NCBI RefSeq assembly: GCF_000308875.1
Contig: NZ_BAGL01000089.1
Location: forward strand, 1 to 46,483
Direction of reading: 5' to 3'
Origin: Nocardia transvalensis NBRC 15921
GTDB lineage: Bacteria > Actinomycetota > Actinomycetes > Mycobacteriales > Mycobacteriaceae
Length of the DNA: 46,483 bases
Below the pieces are notes generated by a model, which was not told the DNA's origin, did no database searches, and saw only the letters and a list, made by a program, of their open reading frames with translations. Positions within the stretch are counted from its first letter, which is position 1. Every line of letters begins with the position of its first letter. Shown here piece after piece: positions 1 through 8,792 of the stretch. The translations under genes and the position numbers were made by a program.

Positions 1-1
1 G

Positions 2-3000
2 ATCGTCGGGCTGGTCGGCATCTGCGCCGGATACGTCGGCGAGATCGGCGGCCCGTTCGCCGAACAGGTGCGCATCTTCCTGGACGCCGGCGGCGCGCCG
101 CTGCGTAATGTGCACAAGCTGGAGCCACTGATCCGGATCCCGCTGGTGGTCGGGCTCGCACACCTGCTGCGCGCGGTGCCGCTGCCCGCTTCGGTGCGAA
201 TGCCGGTGTGGCGCCGCGCCTTCGCGCATCCGGAGCGGAATCCGATGGTGGCGCTGGCGGCGTTGATCCTGACCGCGCTGGCGCTGTCGACCTCGCTGGC
301 CTGGACGAGCAAGCTGGCACCGCGCGGCGCCTACGACACCGTTCCGGCCTACTGGCAGCAGACCGCGGAGTGGCTGGCGCACAACGCCTCCGACACGCGC
401 GCGCTCGTGGTCCCCGGTGCGCCGTTCGGCAGCCAGATCTGGGGACTGACCCGCGACGAACCGCTCCAGGCGCTGGCGACTACGCCGTGGGCCGTGCGGG
501 ACGCGGTGCCGCTCACGCCGCCGGGCGCGATCCGGGCCATGGATTCGGTGCAGCGGCTGATCGCCGACGGGCGGCCCTCGGCGGGGCTGGCGCCGACGCT
601 GATCGGCCAGGGCATCGGCATCGTGGTGCTGCGCAACGATCTCGATCCCGAGACCTCCCGGTCGACGCGGCCGATGCTCGCCCACCAGGCCGTCGAGGGC
701 TCGCCGGGCCTGACGAAGGTGGCGGCGTTCGGCGACGACATCGATATCGGGCACGGGGACGGGCTGGTCGCCGACGGGGACTTGCGGCCGATCTATCCGG
801 CCGTCGAGATCTACCGGGTCGACGGTGCGCAGCCCGGGACTCCCGAGACGGTACACAGCGGTCCCGGCGCGCCCCCGGCGTTTCCGGGCGCCTACAGCGT
901 GCCGCTGGATTCGGTTCCCGTGGTGCAGGGCGGCCCCGAGGTGCTGGAACGGTTGCGACGCGATCCGGCGGCAGTGGGTCCCACGCTGCTGGCCTCCGAT
1001 GCCGCGCGGGCCGGACTGTCCGGCGGCGCGACGACCGTGACCGACACCCCGATGGACCGCGAGGCCGATTTCGGGCGCGTCGACAATCACGCGTCGGCGC
1101 TGCGCGCGCCGACCGACGCCCGGCGCACCCACAATCTGGTCCCGGACTACGCGGTGCCCGGCGCGGCGCCGGTCGAGGGCGAGTGGTCCGGCGCGACGGT
1201 CACCGCCTCCACGTCGGCGGCCGATGCCACGCAGCTGGGCGGGGCCGCGCCGGGCAGTTCGACCGCGTCGCTGGTGGACGGCGACACATCCACCGCCTGG
1301 CTGAGCAACAGCGCCGAACACGCTGTGGGGCAGTGGGTTCGACTCGATCTGGAGCAGCCGATCCGGACCGGCTCGCTCCAGGTGACGACCTCTCCGGCGG
1401 CGATCGGTGATCCCGTGAAGTGGATCGAGGTGCGCACCAACAACGGGACCGTCGCGGCACGCATCACCGAACCCGGTGTGCCGGTATCGGTTTCGCTGCC
1501 GCCCGGGCGCACCGACTGGCTGCGGATCATGGCGACCCGCACCGAGGGCGGCAGCGCGGGCGGGCAATTCGGCATCAGCGAGATCGGCCTCACCGACTAT
1601 TCGAATCCGGATGCGCCGGTGCCGGTGGACATCCGGCATCGCACCATCCTGCCGCCGACCGGGCCGTCCCCGCAGGGATGGTCGCTCGGACAGGAATTCC
1701 CCGGCCGCAGTGGCTGTTTCGACGCGCCGGACCGGGTGCGGTGCAGTAAGGGGCTGGCGCTGTCCGCCGAGGAGCCGGGCGCCTTCCAGCGCACGCTGAA
1801 CGTGCCGGCTCCGATGGACGTCGGCGCGGACCTGACCGTCCGCACCCGGCAGGGCCCGGCGCTCGAGGCGCTGCTGACCGATCCGGACCGCCCGATCGCG
1901 CGGGGCAAGGCCGACGTCGGCGACCTGCGCGGATCCGCCTTCGCGGCGACGGACGGCGATGCGCACACGAGTTGGACGGCGCCCGAGGAGACGGTCCGTA
2001 ACCCTGCCGGGCCCAAACCGACGCTCACCATCGAACTTCCCGAACCGCGGTTGGTGACGGGGCTGGACGTGACGGCGTCGCTGGGTGCGCTGCCGGCGCC
2101 GCCCACCTCGATCGCGGTGAATCTCGGTGACGGCCCGCAGGTTCGCGCGATCGACGAGGATACGGAGCCGGGGACACCGGCGCGGCTGTCGCTGCACCCG
2201 CGGGTGACCGACCGCATCGAACTCAGCATCGCCGGCTGGAAGTCGGTGCTGGATCGCAACGCGCTGGGTTTCACCCAGCAACAGCCGCCGGGTCTGGCGG
2301 AGGTCTCGGTGCTCGGGCCGGACTATCCGCCGCCCGCCTCGCTGGACCGTCCCGTCACCGTGGATTGCGACCACGGGCCGACCCTGGCGCTGGCCGGGAA
2401 GATCGTGCACACCACCGTGACCGCGACGGCGGGCGAGTTGCGTTCCGGCGCACCGGTTCCGGCGCGGGTGTGCGGGGTGGAATCCGGCGATCCGTCGGTG
2501 CCCCCGCAGGGCTCCGAAGATTCCGTTCCCCTGCCCGCCGGGCCGGTGGACGTCACCGTGGCCCCGACCGAACTGTTCTCGGTCGATCAACTGAAGCTCG
2601 GCCGCACCGATGCCGCGCCGCCGCCGCTGTCGTCCCCGCCCGGGGCCCGGCTGCTCGTTCTCCCGCTGAGTTCGAATGTGGGGTGGCGCGCCCACACGGC
2701 CGACGGGCACGACCTGCGACCGATCGTCGTGGACGGCTGGCAGCAGGGCTGGCTGCTCCCGGCGAATGCCACCGGCCCGGTCACCGTCGAATTCCCCACC
2801 GACCGCTGGTACCGCATCGCCATCTTCGGCGGCCTGCTACTCCTGATCCCCCTTGTCGCCCTGGCGATCCCGTGGCGTCGCCGCCGAAACCGGCCGAGTG
2901 GCAACACATCCCCGCCGGAAAGTCATGTCGCTGATCTATCCACATCGGCTGACAACGGCAGTGCACCCCGCACCTGGAATGCCCGCATTCTCGCCATGGC

Positions 3001-3277
3001 CGGGATCGGGGTGGCGGCGCTGGTGATCTCCGGGCCGATCGGAATCGTGCTCACCGCAGGGGGTCTCGTCGCGGGGCACTTCTGGGCGCGGGTTGCGCCG
3101 CGGGTGCTGGTGGGTGTCGCGGGGGTGGGTACGGCGTTGTCGATGGCGGCGTTGTCCACAGGGCCCTGGCGGTCGCCGGAGGGATATATGGGCGGTTCGG
3201 TGTGGGTGCAGCTACCCGCCCTGGTCGCGGTGATCGCGCTCGGGATCGCCGTTCTTCCACCGCGGCGGGACACCTGA
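2..3277 (+). CDS. aftD: Arabinofuranosyltransferase AftD, C-terminal part (5' end outside window)
   Basis: The reading frame is open from base 2, so this is the last ~1091 residues of a protein of about 1400. AftD is the large GT-C arabinofuranosyltransferase that builds the arabinan of arabinogalactan and lipoarabinomannan, using decaprenyl-phospho-arabinose on the outer face of the plasma membrane. Visible here are the last N-terminal membrane helices (one near residues 80-100), then a long exported region with two carbohydrate-binding modules of the F5/8 type C kind (markers SLVDGDTSTAW, and FAATDGDAHTSW followed by TIELPEP), and about four C-terminal membrane helices from near residue 935 onward. 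The catalytic first loop is not in the window. It ends 16 bp before a convergent regulator gene. Identification rests on the combination of length, modules and gene neighbourhood (Rv0236c in M. tuberculosis). Confidence 0.9.
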   Translation: MVGLVGICAGYVGEIGGPFAEQVRIFLDAGGAPLRNVHKLEPLIRIPLVVGLAHLLRAVPLPASVRMPVWRRAFAHPERNPMVALAALILTALALSTSLAWTSKLAPRGAYDTVPAYWQQTAEWLAHNASDTRALVVPGAPFGSQIWGLTRDEPLQALATTPWAVRDAVPLTPPGAIRAMDSVQRLIADGRPSAGLAPTLIGQGIGIVVLRNDLDPETSRSTRPMLAHQAVEGSPGLTKVAAFGDDIDIGHGDGLVADGDLRPIYPAVEIYRVDGAQPGTPETVHSGPGAPPAFPGAYSVPLDSVPVVQGGPEVLERLRRDPAAVGPTLLASDAARAGLSGGATTVTDTPMDREADFGRVDNHASALRAPTDARRTHNLVPDYAVPGAAPVEGEWSGATVTASTSAADATQLGGAAPGSSTASLVDGDTSTAWLSNSAEHAVGQWVRLDLEQPIRTGSLQVTTSPAAIGDPVKWIEVRTNNGTVAARITEPGVPVSVSLPPGRTDWLRIMATRTEGGSAGGQFGISEIGLTDYSNPDAPVPVDIRHRTILPPTGPSPQGWSLGQEFPGRSGCFDAPDRVRCSKGLALSAEEPGAFQRTLNVPAPMDVGADLTVRTRQGPALEALLTDPDRPIARGKADVGDLRGSAFAATDGDAHTSWTAPEETVRNPAGPKPTLTIELPEPRLVTGLDVTASLGALPAPPTSIAVNLGDGPQVRAIDEDTEPGTPARLSLHPRVTDRIELSIAGWKSVLDRNALGFTQQQPPGLAEVSVLGPDYPPPASLDRPVTVDCDHGPTLALAGKIVHTTVTATAGELRSGAPVPARVCGVESGDPSVPPQGSEDSVPLPAGPVDVTVAPTELFSVDQLKLGRTDAAPPPLSSPPGARLLVLPLSSNVGWRAHTADGHDLRPIVVDGWQQGWLLPANATGPVTVEFPTDRWYRIAIFGGLLLLIPLVALAIPWRRRRNRPSGNTSPPESHVADLSTSADNGSAPRTWNARILAMAGIGVAALVISGPIGIVLTAGGLVAGHFWARVAPRVLVGVAGVGTALSMAALSTGPWRSPEGYMGGSVWVQLPALVAVIALGIAVLPPRRDT

Positions 3278-3293
3278 CTTACGGTCCGGTCGG

Positions 3294-3920
3294 TCAGGCG
3301 GCGAAGACGGTGCGGACGACCGATTCGTCGCCGTCGATCTCGACCGCTCCGAGGGCGCGAACGTCGCCCAGGGTGAGGGCGCCGGCGGCGAGGCCGAGGA
3401 CGTAGGCGGGGTCGGCGCGGACGGTGGCGTCGAGGTCGCGACCATCGTGCGGGGTGACCTCGAAGCCGGAGCGAGAAGCGCGGAGTTGCAGAGGCGGGCC
3501 GCCGATCTCGAGACCGACCGTCGCCGGGGCGCGGATCTCGACCCGGGCGCCCAGCAGGGCGGGGACGGCGAGGGCGAGCCACCCTGGGCGGAAGGCGTCG
3601 TCGCCGGGGCCGCGGACCATCAGCGGGGTGGACCAGCGGATCAGGCTCTCGATCGGCTCGCGCAGCTCGGCGCCCCACGGCGTGAGGGCGTACTCGACCG
3701 CACTGCCCTCCCCGGCCAGCCGCCGCTCGACCACACCCGCGGACTCGAGGTCGCGGAGCCGATCGGCCAGCAGGTTGGTCGCGATGCCGGGAAGACCGTC
3801 GATCAGGTCCCGGTAGCGGGCGGGGGCGATGAGGAGCTGGCGGACGATGAGCAGATTCCACCGATCGCCGACGACTTCGAGGGACCGGGCAAGCCCGCAG
3901 TACTGGCCGTAGCTACGCAT
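3294..3920 (-). CDS. HxlR-like winged-helix regulator with C-terminal SCP2-like domain
   Basis: A 208-residue transcription factor. The N-terminal ~95 residues are an HxlR/MarR-type winged helix (CGLARSLEVVGDRWNLLIVR, then a recognition helix near NLLADRLRDLESAGVVERR and a wing ending YALTPWG). The remaining ~110 residues resemble an SCP2-type sterol-carrier fold (ADPAYVLGLAAGALTLGD), which could bind a hydrophobic ligand; this two-domain layout is common in actinobacterial HxlR proteins. Two ATGs are adjacent at 3923 and 3920. The upstream AGAAGG lies only 2 nt from the first but 5 nt from the second, so 3920 is preferred. It is divergent from the hydrolase at 3999, and the gap holds a clear inverted repeat, suggesting autoregulation and control of the hydrolase. 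The ligand is unknown. Confidence 0.8.
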   Translation of the reverse strand: MRSYGQYCGLARSLEVVGDRWNLLIVRQLLIAPARYRDLIDGLPGIATNLLADRLRDLESAGVVERRLAGEGSAVEYALTPWGAELREPIESLIRWSTPLMVRGPGDDAFRPGWLALAVPALLGARVEIRAPATVGLEIGGPPLQLRASRSGFEVTPHDGRDLDATVRADPAYVLGLAAGALTLGDVRALGAVEIDGDESVVRTVFAA

Positions 3921-3931
3921 CATTACCTTCT

Positions 3932-3966
3932 ACTTGACGTTCTCAAGTGTGAGTGAGAAACTCAAG
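3932..3966. promoter_or_regulatory. Inverted-repeat operator between divergent HxlR-like regulator and hydrolase
   Basis: Two nested dyads are visible. ACTTGA (3932-3937) and TCAAGT (3943-3948) are perfect arms around CGTTC. A wider pair, CTTGACGTTCTCA (3933-3945) and TGAGAAACTCAAG (3954-3966), matches at 11 of 13 positions. The site sits 12 bp upstream of the regulator start and 33 bp upstream of the hydrolase start, so binding could control both. Assignment to the regulator is inference. Confidence 0.55.
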
Positions 3967-3998
3967 TCTACCGTGGACCGAGCCGAGAGGGGGCGTCC

Positions 3999-4880
3999 GT
4001 GGCCGACGCCATCGAGAGTGTGCGACCCACCTGGGTCGACGACCGCCTGTTCCCGTTCGAGAGCCGCTTCGTCGACATCGACGGCCATACCGTGCATTAC
4101 GTCGACGAGGGGTCGGGTCCCACACTGCTTCTCCTGCACGGCAATCCGACCTGGTCGTTCCTCTGGCGCGACGTGATTCGCGCGCTGCGCGACGACTTCC
4201 GGTGCATCGCCCTCGACTACCCGGGCTTCGGGCTGTCGACGCCGAAACCCGGCTACCGGTACCTCCCCGAGGAGCACGCGGATGTGGTCACCGCGTTCGT
4301 CGACAAGCTGGACCTCGAAGGGATCACGCTGGTCGGGCAGGACTGGGGCGGCCTGATCGGCCTGGCCACCGCACAGCGGCGGCCGGGTGTCTTCGATCGG
4401 CTGGTGCTCGCCGACACCTGGGCCTGGCCGGTCAACGGCGTCCTCCACTTCGAGGCGTTCTCCCGTGTCATGGGCGGATTTCCGGCCCGCTTCCTGGTCC
4501 GGCGGTTCAATCTGCTCGTCAACGTGTTCATCCCGACAGGCCACAAGAGGCGGAAGCCGACCGCGGCCGAGATGACCCACTACCGCCGGGCGCTGGACAC
4601 CCCCGAACGACGTCAGGCCTCCGCCGTCCTCCCCGGCCAGGTCCTCGCCAGCCGGTCCTTCTTCGCCGAGGTCGAGGCCCGCCTCGCCGATCTCGCCCAC
4701 CTGCCGACCCTGATCGTGTGGGGCGACGCCGATATCGCCTTCCGCCCCCAGGAACGCGAACGCCTCGAAGCCACCTTCCCCGACCACGAAACCGTGATCG
4801 TCGAGGGCGCCGGCACCTACGTGGAGTCCGACGCACCCGAGGAATTCGTCACCGCGATCCGCGACTGGACGGCGAGGTAG
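3999..4880 (+). CDS. Haloalkane-dehalogenase-like alpha/beta hydrolase lacking the usual catalytic histidine
   Basis: A 293-residue alpha/beta-hydrolase of the haloalkane dehalogenase family, starting at GTG 3999 after a GAGAGGGGG ribosome-binding site. Diagnostic residues are present: HGNP at 47-50 (halide-binding Asn49), the nucleophile elbow GQDWGG with Asp115 and the second halide-binding residue Trp116, and the strand-6 acid region VWGDADIAF (Asp243 or Asp245). The histidine expected in the motif AG-H-F before the last helix is replaced: the sequence reads EGAGTYVESDAPEEF, placing Thr273 where His is normal. Haloalkane dehalogenases need that His to hydrolyse the covalent ester, so classic turnover is doubtful. 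The protein may be inactive, may trap a ligand, or may use another base. It is divergent from the HxlR-like gene that probably controls it, and it ends 4 bp before the convergent acyltransferase gene. Confidence 0.85.
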   Translation: MADAIESVRPTWVDDRLFPFESRFVDIDGHTVHYVDEGSGPTLLLLHGNPTWSFLWRDVIRALRDDFRCIALDYPGFGLSTPKPGYRYLPEEHADVVTAFVDKLDLEGITLVGQDWGGLIGLATAQRRPGVFDRLVLADTWAWPVNGVLHFEAFSRVMGGFPARFLVRRFNLLVNVFIPTGHKRRKPTAAEMTHYRRALDTPERRQASAVLPGQVLASRSFFAEVEARLADLAHLPTLIVWGDADIAFRPQERERLEATFPDHETVIVEGAGTYVESDAPEEFVTAIRDWTAR

Positions 4881-4884
4881 CGGA

Positions 4885-6057
4885 TCAGCCGATCGTGCGC
4901 CGAACCCAGTGGCGCACGGGCTCTTCTATCAGGGCATAGCTGGCCGCGGCCAGCGGGAGGGTGAAGGCGACCGTGAGCGCCAGCACGTGGAGGAAGCTGC
5001 GCTGGAACGGGATGAATCCGAAGACCGGGAACACCATGGCCAGCACAGCCAGGTGCCAGATGAAGATGCCGTAGGACCACCGGCCGATGGTGGCGGCCAC
5101 GCGGCTCTCCAGCCAGCGGTGCGACGCGTCGCCCAGCACGAGGGGGGCCAGCAGGCCGAATCCGATCAGGGCCCCCAGCCCCATCTTCATGGCGTATTGC
5201 CATGGCTGACCGCGGTCCAGCCCGGCCGGACCGGCCAGATCGGTCGCCGCGAGCAGGAAGGCGATCAGCGCCGTGGGCCACATGATCCAGCGATTCCCGG
5301 CGATCCGCCGCCACCCGGCGCGGGCCGTGTCCGGACGGACGGCATCGTTCTCGACCAGTTCGGCCAGCAGCATGCCGGCGGCGAACCACGGCAGATAACC
5401 CGGCAGCCAGTTGTCCGAATGGATCGCGTCGGGCGTCGGCACGGGCAGGAAGTTCCATCCCAGGCTCACGATGCCGAGACCGAGCACCACCGGAATCCGC
5501 CACCGGGCCGCCGGACCCCGCAGCCACACCACGGCCACGGCCAGCAGGGGCAGCAGCAGATAGAAGGCCACCTCCACCGAGAGGCTCCACATCTGGGTCA
5601 GGCCGTCGGTCAGGGTCAGCGGCACGAACACTTGCAGCAGAGCCAGATTCGCGACCCAGACGCGTGCCCCGGCCGAATGCGCCGCCGACGGCAGCAGCAT
5701 CAGCACCGCGCAGACCACCACCCAGTAGGCGGGCAGGATGCGCGCCGCGCGATGCAGGAGGTAGCGGCCGGCGGGCGGCGCGGTCCCGAGCCCGCGGGCG
5801 GACGCCGCGTGCGGACGCCACAGCAGGAATCCGGACAGCCCGAAGAACACGGCCACCGCCATATCGAACCGGCCCCACACCCGGCCCAGCACCGGCATCC
5901 CGGCGGCGCCGGTCTGGAACGCGACGTGGGTGAGCACCACGCCCAGCGCCGCGAGCCCGCGCATCCCCTCCAGCGCCGGAACGAACGCGCGCCGGCCCGC
6001 CGGTAGGGGTGGCGCGGCCGCGATCGGCTCGGCATGCGGTGTCATGGGCGTCGTCAT
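4885..6057 (-). CDS. Acyltransferase-3 family membrane protein (Rv0228-like)
   Basis: A 390-residue polytopic membrane protein with about ten hydrophobic helices. The N-terminal motif ALEGMRGLAALGVVLTHV carries the Arg and His typical of acyltransferase-3 (OafA/NolL) enzymes, which transfer acyl groups, often acetyl or succinyl, to glycans or lipids across the membrane. FFGLSGFLLWRP is the second conserved block. The reading frame is open further upstream, but the start chosen is ATG 6057: it gives the usual family length, and CTGGAG lies just upstream. It is divergent from the DUF3068 gene at 6237, and the pair is adjacent in M. tuberculosis too (Rv0228 and Rv0227c). A role in modifying an envelope polysaccharide is likely from the neighbours; the acceptor is unknown. 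Confidence 0.85.
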   Translation of the reverse strand: MTTPMTPHAEPIAAAPPLPAGRRAFVPALEGMRGLAALGVVLTHVAFQTGAAGMPVLGRVWGRFDMAVAVFFGLSGFLLWRPHAASARGLGTAPPAGRYLLHRAARILPAYWVVVCAVLMLLPSAAHSAGARVWVANLALLQVFVPLTLTDGLTQMWSLSVEVAFYLLLPLLAVAVVWLRGPAARWRIPVVLGLGIVSLGWNFLPVPTPDAIHSDNWLPGYLPWFAAGMLLAELVENDAVRPDTARAGWRRIAGNRWIMWPTALIAFLLAATDLAGPAGLDRGQPWQYAMKMGLGALIGFGLLAPLVLGDASHRWLESRVAATIGRWSYGIFIWHLAVLAMVFPVFGFIPFQRSFLHVLALTVAFTLPLAAASYALIEEPVRHWVRRTIG

Positions 6058-6155
6058 CGCGCTCCAGTCTGCCGGGTGGCACTCACCGGCCGACATTCCG
6101 TTGTTCGATTCACCATTTTCGGGCCTCAGCTCGGCAGCCGAACGGACCGGACTGT

Positions 6156-6161
6156 TAGTGT
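6156..6161 (+). promoter_or_regulatory. Candidate -10 element for the DUF3068 gene
   Basis: TAGTGT fits the actinobacterial TANNNT pattern and lies 75 bp before the ATG at 6237, which also has its own GAGGAGAG ribosome-binding site. No convincing -35 box is seen, so this is a weak call. Confidence 0.3.
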
Positions 6162-6236
6162 CGGGGCTCACGAATACTGCGCGGCGACCGCAGGGTTCGA
6201 CCCCGGACGACCTGTTCGACGACGAGGAGAGTTTGC

Positions 6237-7367
6237 ATGGCACTCAGTGCCGGAACCAAGAGGACGGTGGCCTGCCTGCTCGTGGGACTCGGCGCGCTGT
6301 TGATCGTGGCAGCGCTGCTGATCCCAACATACGCCGTCGGCCAGCTGGGCAAGACTCCCCTCGACATCGAGATCACCACCATCGCGAAGAACAAGCCGGA
6401 CGCACCGAGCGAGGTGCTGGACTCGAAGTCGCTGACCTCCGGTGACGCCCCCGCGAAGGTCGATCAGAACGTCCGCCTGCTGTCGCAGCGGTTCCTCACC
6501 GTCGAGGATCCCTCGGACAAGGATCAGATGACCATCCAGGCCGGTCAGACGCTGCGCAATATCGACAAGCAAGGCGACACCGGGCTGCTGAGCGCGACCA
6601 TCGACCGGGTCACCATCGACCGCAAGGACGGGATGCCGGTCGACACCGATCCCAACGGATCGATCGCGTCGACGGTGAACAGCAAGGGCGAAAGCGTCGC
6701 CGAGCCGGTGCAGCACACCGGGCTGTCCTACCGGTTCCCGATCGGCACCGAGAAGCAGACCTACCCCTACTTCGATCTGAACGCGCGCAAGTCCTTCGAC
6801 ATCAACTTCGTCGAGGAGACCGAGATCAACGATCTGAAGGTCTACCACTTCCAGCAGCAGATCCCGGCGACCGATCTCGCGAAGGTGGCCAACTCGCCCA
6901 CCAACCGGCTCGCGCTGCCGGCCTCGAAGTGGGGCGTGGAGGGCGGCGACGCGACCGTCACCATGGACCGCTACTACACCAACACCCGCGACGTGTGGGT
7001 GGAGCCGAAGACCGGCACCGTGATCAAGGGTTCCGAGCAGCTCCACATGTACTACGGCCGCACCGAGAAGCCCGAGGTCACGGCGCTGAAGTCGACCCTG
7101 GTCTTCGATGACAACACGGTGGCCTCGCAGATCTCCGAGGCGAAGAAGTACATGGACGAGCTGTCGCTGTACAGCCGGATCCTGCCGATCGTCTTCGGTG
7201 TCGTCGGCATCATCGCCCTGATCGCCGGCCTGTTCCTGGGCCTGCGTGGCGGCGACGGCTCCGGCCCCGGCCGCCTGGTCCAGCGCCGCCAGTCCAGCGA
7301 TCCGCAACCGGGCCAGGACTTCTCCGACGCCCCCACCCAGCAGATCAACCTCAGCGGGAACCAGTAG
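6237..7367 (+). CDS. DUF3068 (PorA-family) envelope protein, Rv0227c-like
   Basis: A 376-residue protein with one membrane helix near the N terminus (about residues 10-32), a large exported domain, and a second helix near residues 316-342 followed by a short polar tail. This two-anchor layout and the sequence (TKRTVACLLVGLGALLIVAA; YPYFDLNARKS; DVWVEPKTGTVIKGSEQ) identify the DUF3068 family found across mycolate-containing actinobacteria. Its biochemical role is not established. GAGGAGAG precedes the ATG by 7 nt. The gene is divergent from the acyltransferase and convergent with the flippase gene, with a strong hairpin in between. Synteny with Rv0227c and nearby envelope-glycan genes suggests a role in the cell wall or outer membrane. 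Confidence 0.85.
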   Translation: MALSAGTKRTVACLLVGLGALLIVAALLIPTYAVGQLGKTPLDIEITTIAKNKPDAPSEVLDSKSLTSGDAPAKVDQNVRLLSQRFLTVEDPSDKDQMTIQAGQTLRNIDKQGDTGLLSATIDRVTIDRKDGMPVDTDPNGSIASTVNSKGESVAEPVQHTGLSYRFPIGTEKQTYPYFDLNARKSFDINFVEETEINDLKVYHFQQQIPATDLAKVANSPTNRLALPASKWGVEGGDATVTMDRYYTNTRDVWVEPKTGTVIKGSEQLHMYYGRTEKPEVTALKSTLVFDDNTVASQISEAKKYMDELSLYSRILPIVFGVVGIIALIAGLFLGLRGGDGSGPGRLVQRRQSSDPQPGQDFSDAPTQQINLSGNQ

Positions 7368-7383
7368 AGACTTCGGTTCAGCC

Positions 7384-7419
7384 CAGTGGCCCCCCGGCAC
7401 GAATGCCGGGGGGCCACTG
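7384..7419. terminator. Perfect 16-bp hairpin between convergent genes
   Basis: CAGTGGCCCCCCGGCA (7384-7399) is followed by the loop CGAA and its exact complement (7404-7419). It lies 16 bp after the DUF3068 stop and 59 bp from the convergent flippase stop. There is no U tract, but stems this strong serve as bidirectional terminators in high-GC actinobacteria. A second small hairpin, GGAACC/GGTTCC at 7434-7450, follows, and the remaining spacer shows decayed ~24-bp repeats built on CCACTGC/CCACCGC. Confidence 0.7.
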
Positions 7420-7478
7420 CGTTTCAGGGCACCGGAACCACTGCGGTTCCAGGCCGGGGGCCACCGCTTTCCGGGGGG

Positions 7479-8792
7479 CTAGGAAACGGTCGTGCCCGGG
7501 CGGGCCGCACGCAGGACCACTATGACTATCGCGGCGGTGACGGTTGCGGCGACGGCTGTCGCGGTGCCTAGGAGGAGAGGGAGGGAGCGGGCGAAGGTCA
7601 GCATGATGGCGATCTCGGCGATCAGGCCGGCCCAGGTGATGGCCGCGGGGGCGGTGCGATCCACGGCGATGGCGGAGAGCAGGGCGCCCTGGAGCAGGGC
7701 CAGCAGCGCGCCGTCGAGGGCGAACAACCACAGCCAGCCCTCGATCGGGGCGTAGTCCTGCCCGGCGAACAGGGGCGCGAGCGGGGCCAGGACCGCCGCA
7801 CCCGCGACGGCGAGGACACCGATTCCCGACAGCACCCCGAGCGCGTCACGCACCGCCCGCGCCGAATGCTGCGGCTGCGCCATCCGCGGATACAACACCA
7901 CCCCCACCGCCTGCGGCAGCCAGAACGCGATCTTGGTCGCGATGGCCCCCAGCGCATACCGGCTGGCATCCGCGTCATCCAGCACCACCCGAGCCACGAT
8001 CAGATCCACCGACGACAACGCCATCAACGCCGCCTGCACCTGCGCCGCCCGCAACACGGCTAGCACTCCCGCACCCCCTGCACGCTCCCGCACCCCCTGC
8101 AGTGCACTGGAACGGGTGCGGGAGTGCGGAAAGGGTGCGGGAGTGCGTGTCTCGCGAGGTTCGGCGGCGCTCGACTCGCTCGGTAGGGGATTAGAGGGGA
8201 GGTTCCGTGTTTCCTCGGGGGTGTGGGAGGGGCCCGCGGCGCGGTGGGCGCCGAAGGCGGCTACCGCCAAGCCCGCGGCGGTGGACCAGAGGGCGGTGGC
8301 GGAACCGCCGCCGAGAGCCAGGGCGATCAGGGCGGGGGTGACGCGGGCGATTCCGGTGCCGCCCAGAACCATTGCCAGGGAGCGGAATCGGCGGCCGCCC
8401 TGGAGGACGCCCTGTTCACCCGAGACCAAGACCAGGACCGGGGCCGCCGAGAGCGCGCCGGCGGCGGCCACCCAGTTCACGTGCAGAATCACCGCCACCA
8501 CAGGGACCAGGACGACCGCGATCCCGGCCACGATGGCCGCGCAGCGCCGTTGCAGCCGGCGCACCTCCGCCACGGAGGCGCCCCGGACCAGCTCGCGCGC
8601 CACCACGTTCTGCAAGGCCAGCGCCGGAACCGCACACAGCAGCTGCATGGCCAGGAGGCTCGCGAATTCGCTGTACCCGCCCACCCCGAGCCACCGCCCG
8701 GCCAGCAACTGCAACAGATACCCGGCGACATTCGCCACCATCGCCCCCGCCGTCACCAACGTCAGATCCGCGACAACGGGCAGACGACGCAT
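7479..8792 (-). CDS. Wzx/MATE-like polysaccharide flippase
   Basis: A 437-residue polytopic membrane protein with the pattern of the MVF/Wzx/MATE superfamily: an opening helix (ADLTLVTAGAMVANVAGYLLQ) followed by GRWLGVGGYSEFASL, then about eleven more helices. Such proteins flip lipid-linked sugars across the plasma membrane. The start is ATG 8792 with GGAG 8 nt upstream; the frame continues a little further up without a better signal. The odd part is residues ~182-250: a polar, Pro/Ser/Arg-rich linker between helices. Residues ~216-244 of it are encoded by a palindromic repeat that recurs outside any gene at 20588-20675. The gene lies between DUF3068 and a GT-C-like gene, and near a GT4 glycosyltransferase, so a lipid-linked glycan is the likely cargo. 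Confidence 0.75.
   Translation of the reverse strand: MRRLPVVADLTLVTAGAMVANVAGYLLQLLAGRWLGVGGYSEFASLLAMQLLCAVPALALQNVVARELVRGASVAEVRRLQRRCAAIVAGIAVVLVPVVAVILHVNWVAAAGALSAAPVLVLVSGEQGVLQGGRRFRSLAMVLGGTGIARVTPALIALALGGGSATALWSTAAGLAVAAFGAHRAAGPSHTPEETRNLPSNPLPSESSAAEPRETRTPAPFPHSRTRSSALQGVRERAGGAGVLAVLRAAQVQAALMALSSVDLIVARVVLDDADASRYALGAIATKIAFWLPQAVGVVLYPRMAQPQHSARAVRDALGVLSGIGVLAVAGAAVLAPLAPLFAGQDYAPIEGWLWLFALDGALLALLQGALLSAIAVDRTAPAAITWAGLIAEIAIMLTFARSLPLLLGTATAVAATVTAAIVIVVLRAARPGTTVS
8063..8147. repeat. Palindromic dispersed repeat, copy A, inside the flippase coding sequence
   Basis: The outer arms GCACTCCCGCACCC (8063-8076) and GGGTGCGGGAGTGC (8133-8146) are exact complements, and inner copies of CTCCCGCACC and GGGTGCGGGAG form a nested stem. 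The element aligns over its whole length, in the same order, with copy B at 20588-20675, including the centre TGCAGTGCACTGGA versus TGCGGTGCGCTGGA. Read on the minus strand the two copies give similar peptides (PHSRTRSSALQGVRE here, PSSRTLSSAPQWVRE there), which supports common origin. It keeps the flippase reading frame open. Confidence 0.75.

Noticed and set aside
6192..6204. tRNA T-arm-like GGGTTCGACCCCG upstream of the DUF3068 gene
   Set aside because: No cloverleaf can be built in the 179-bp gap; chance match in GC-rich DNA.
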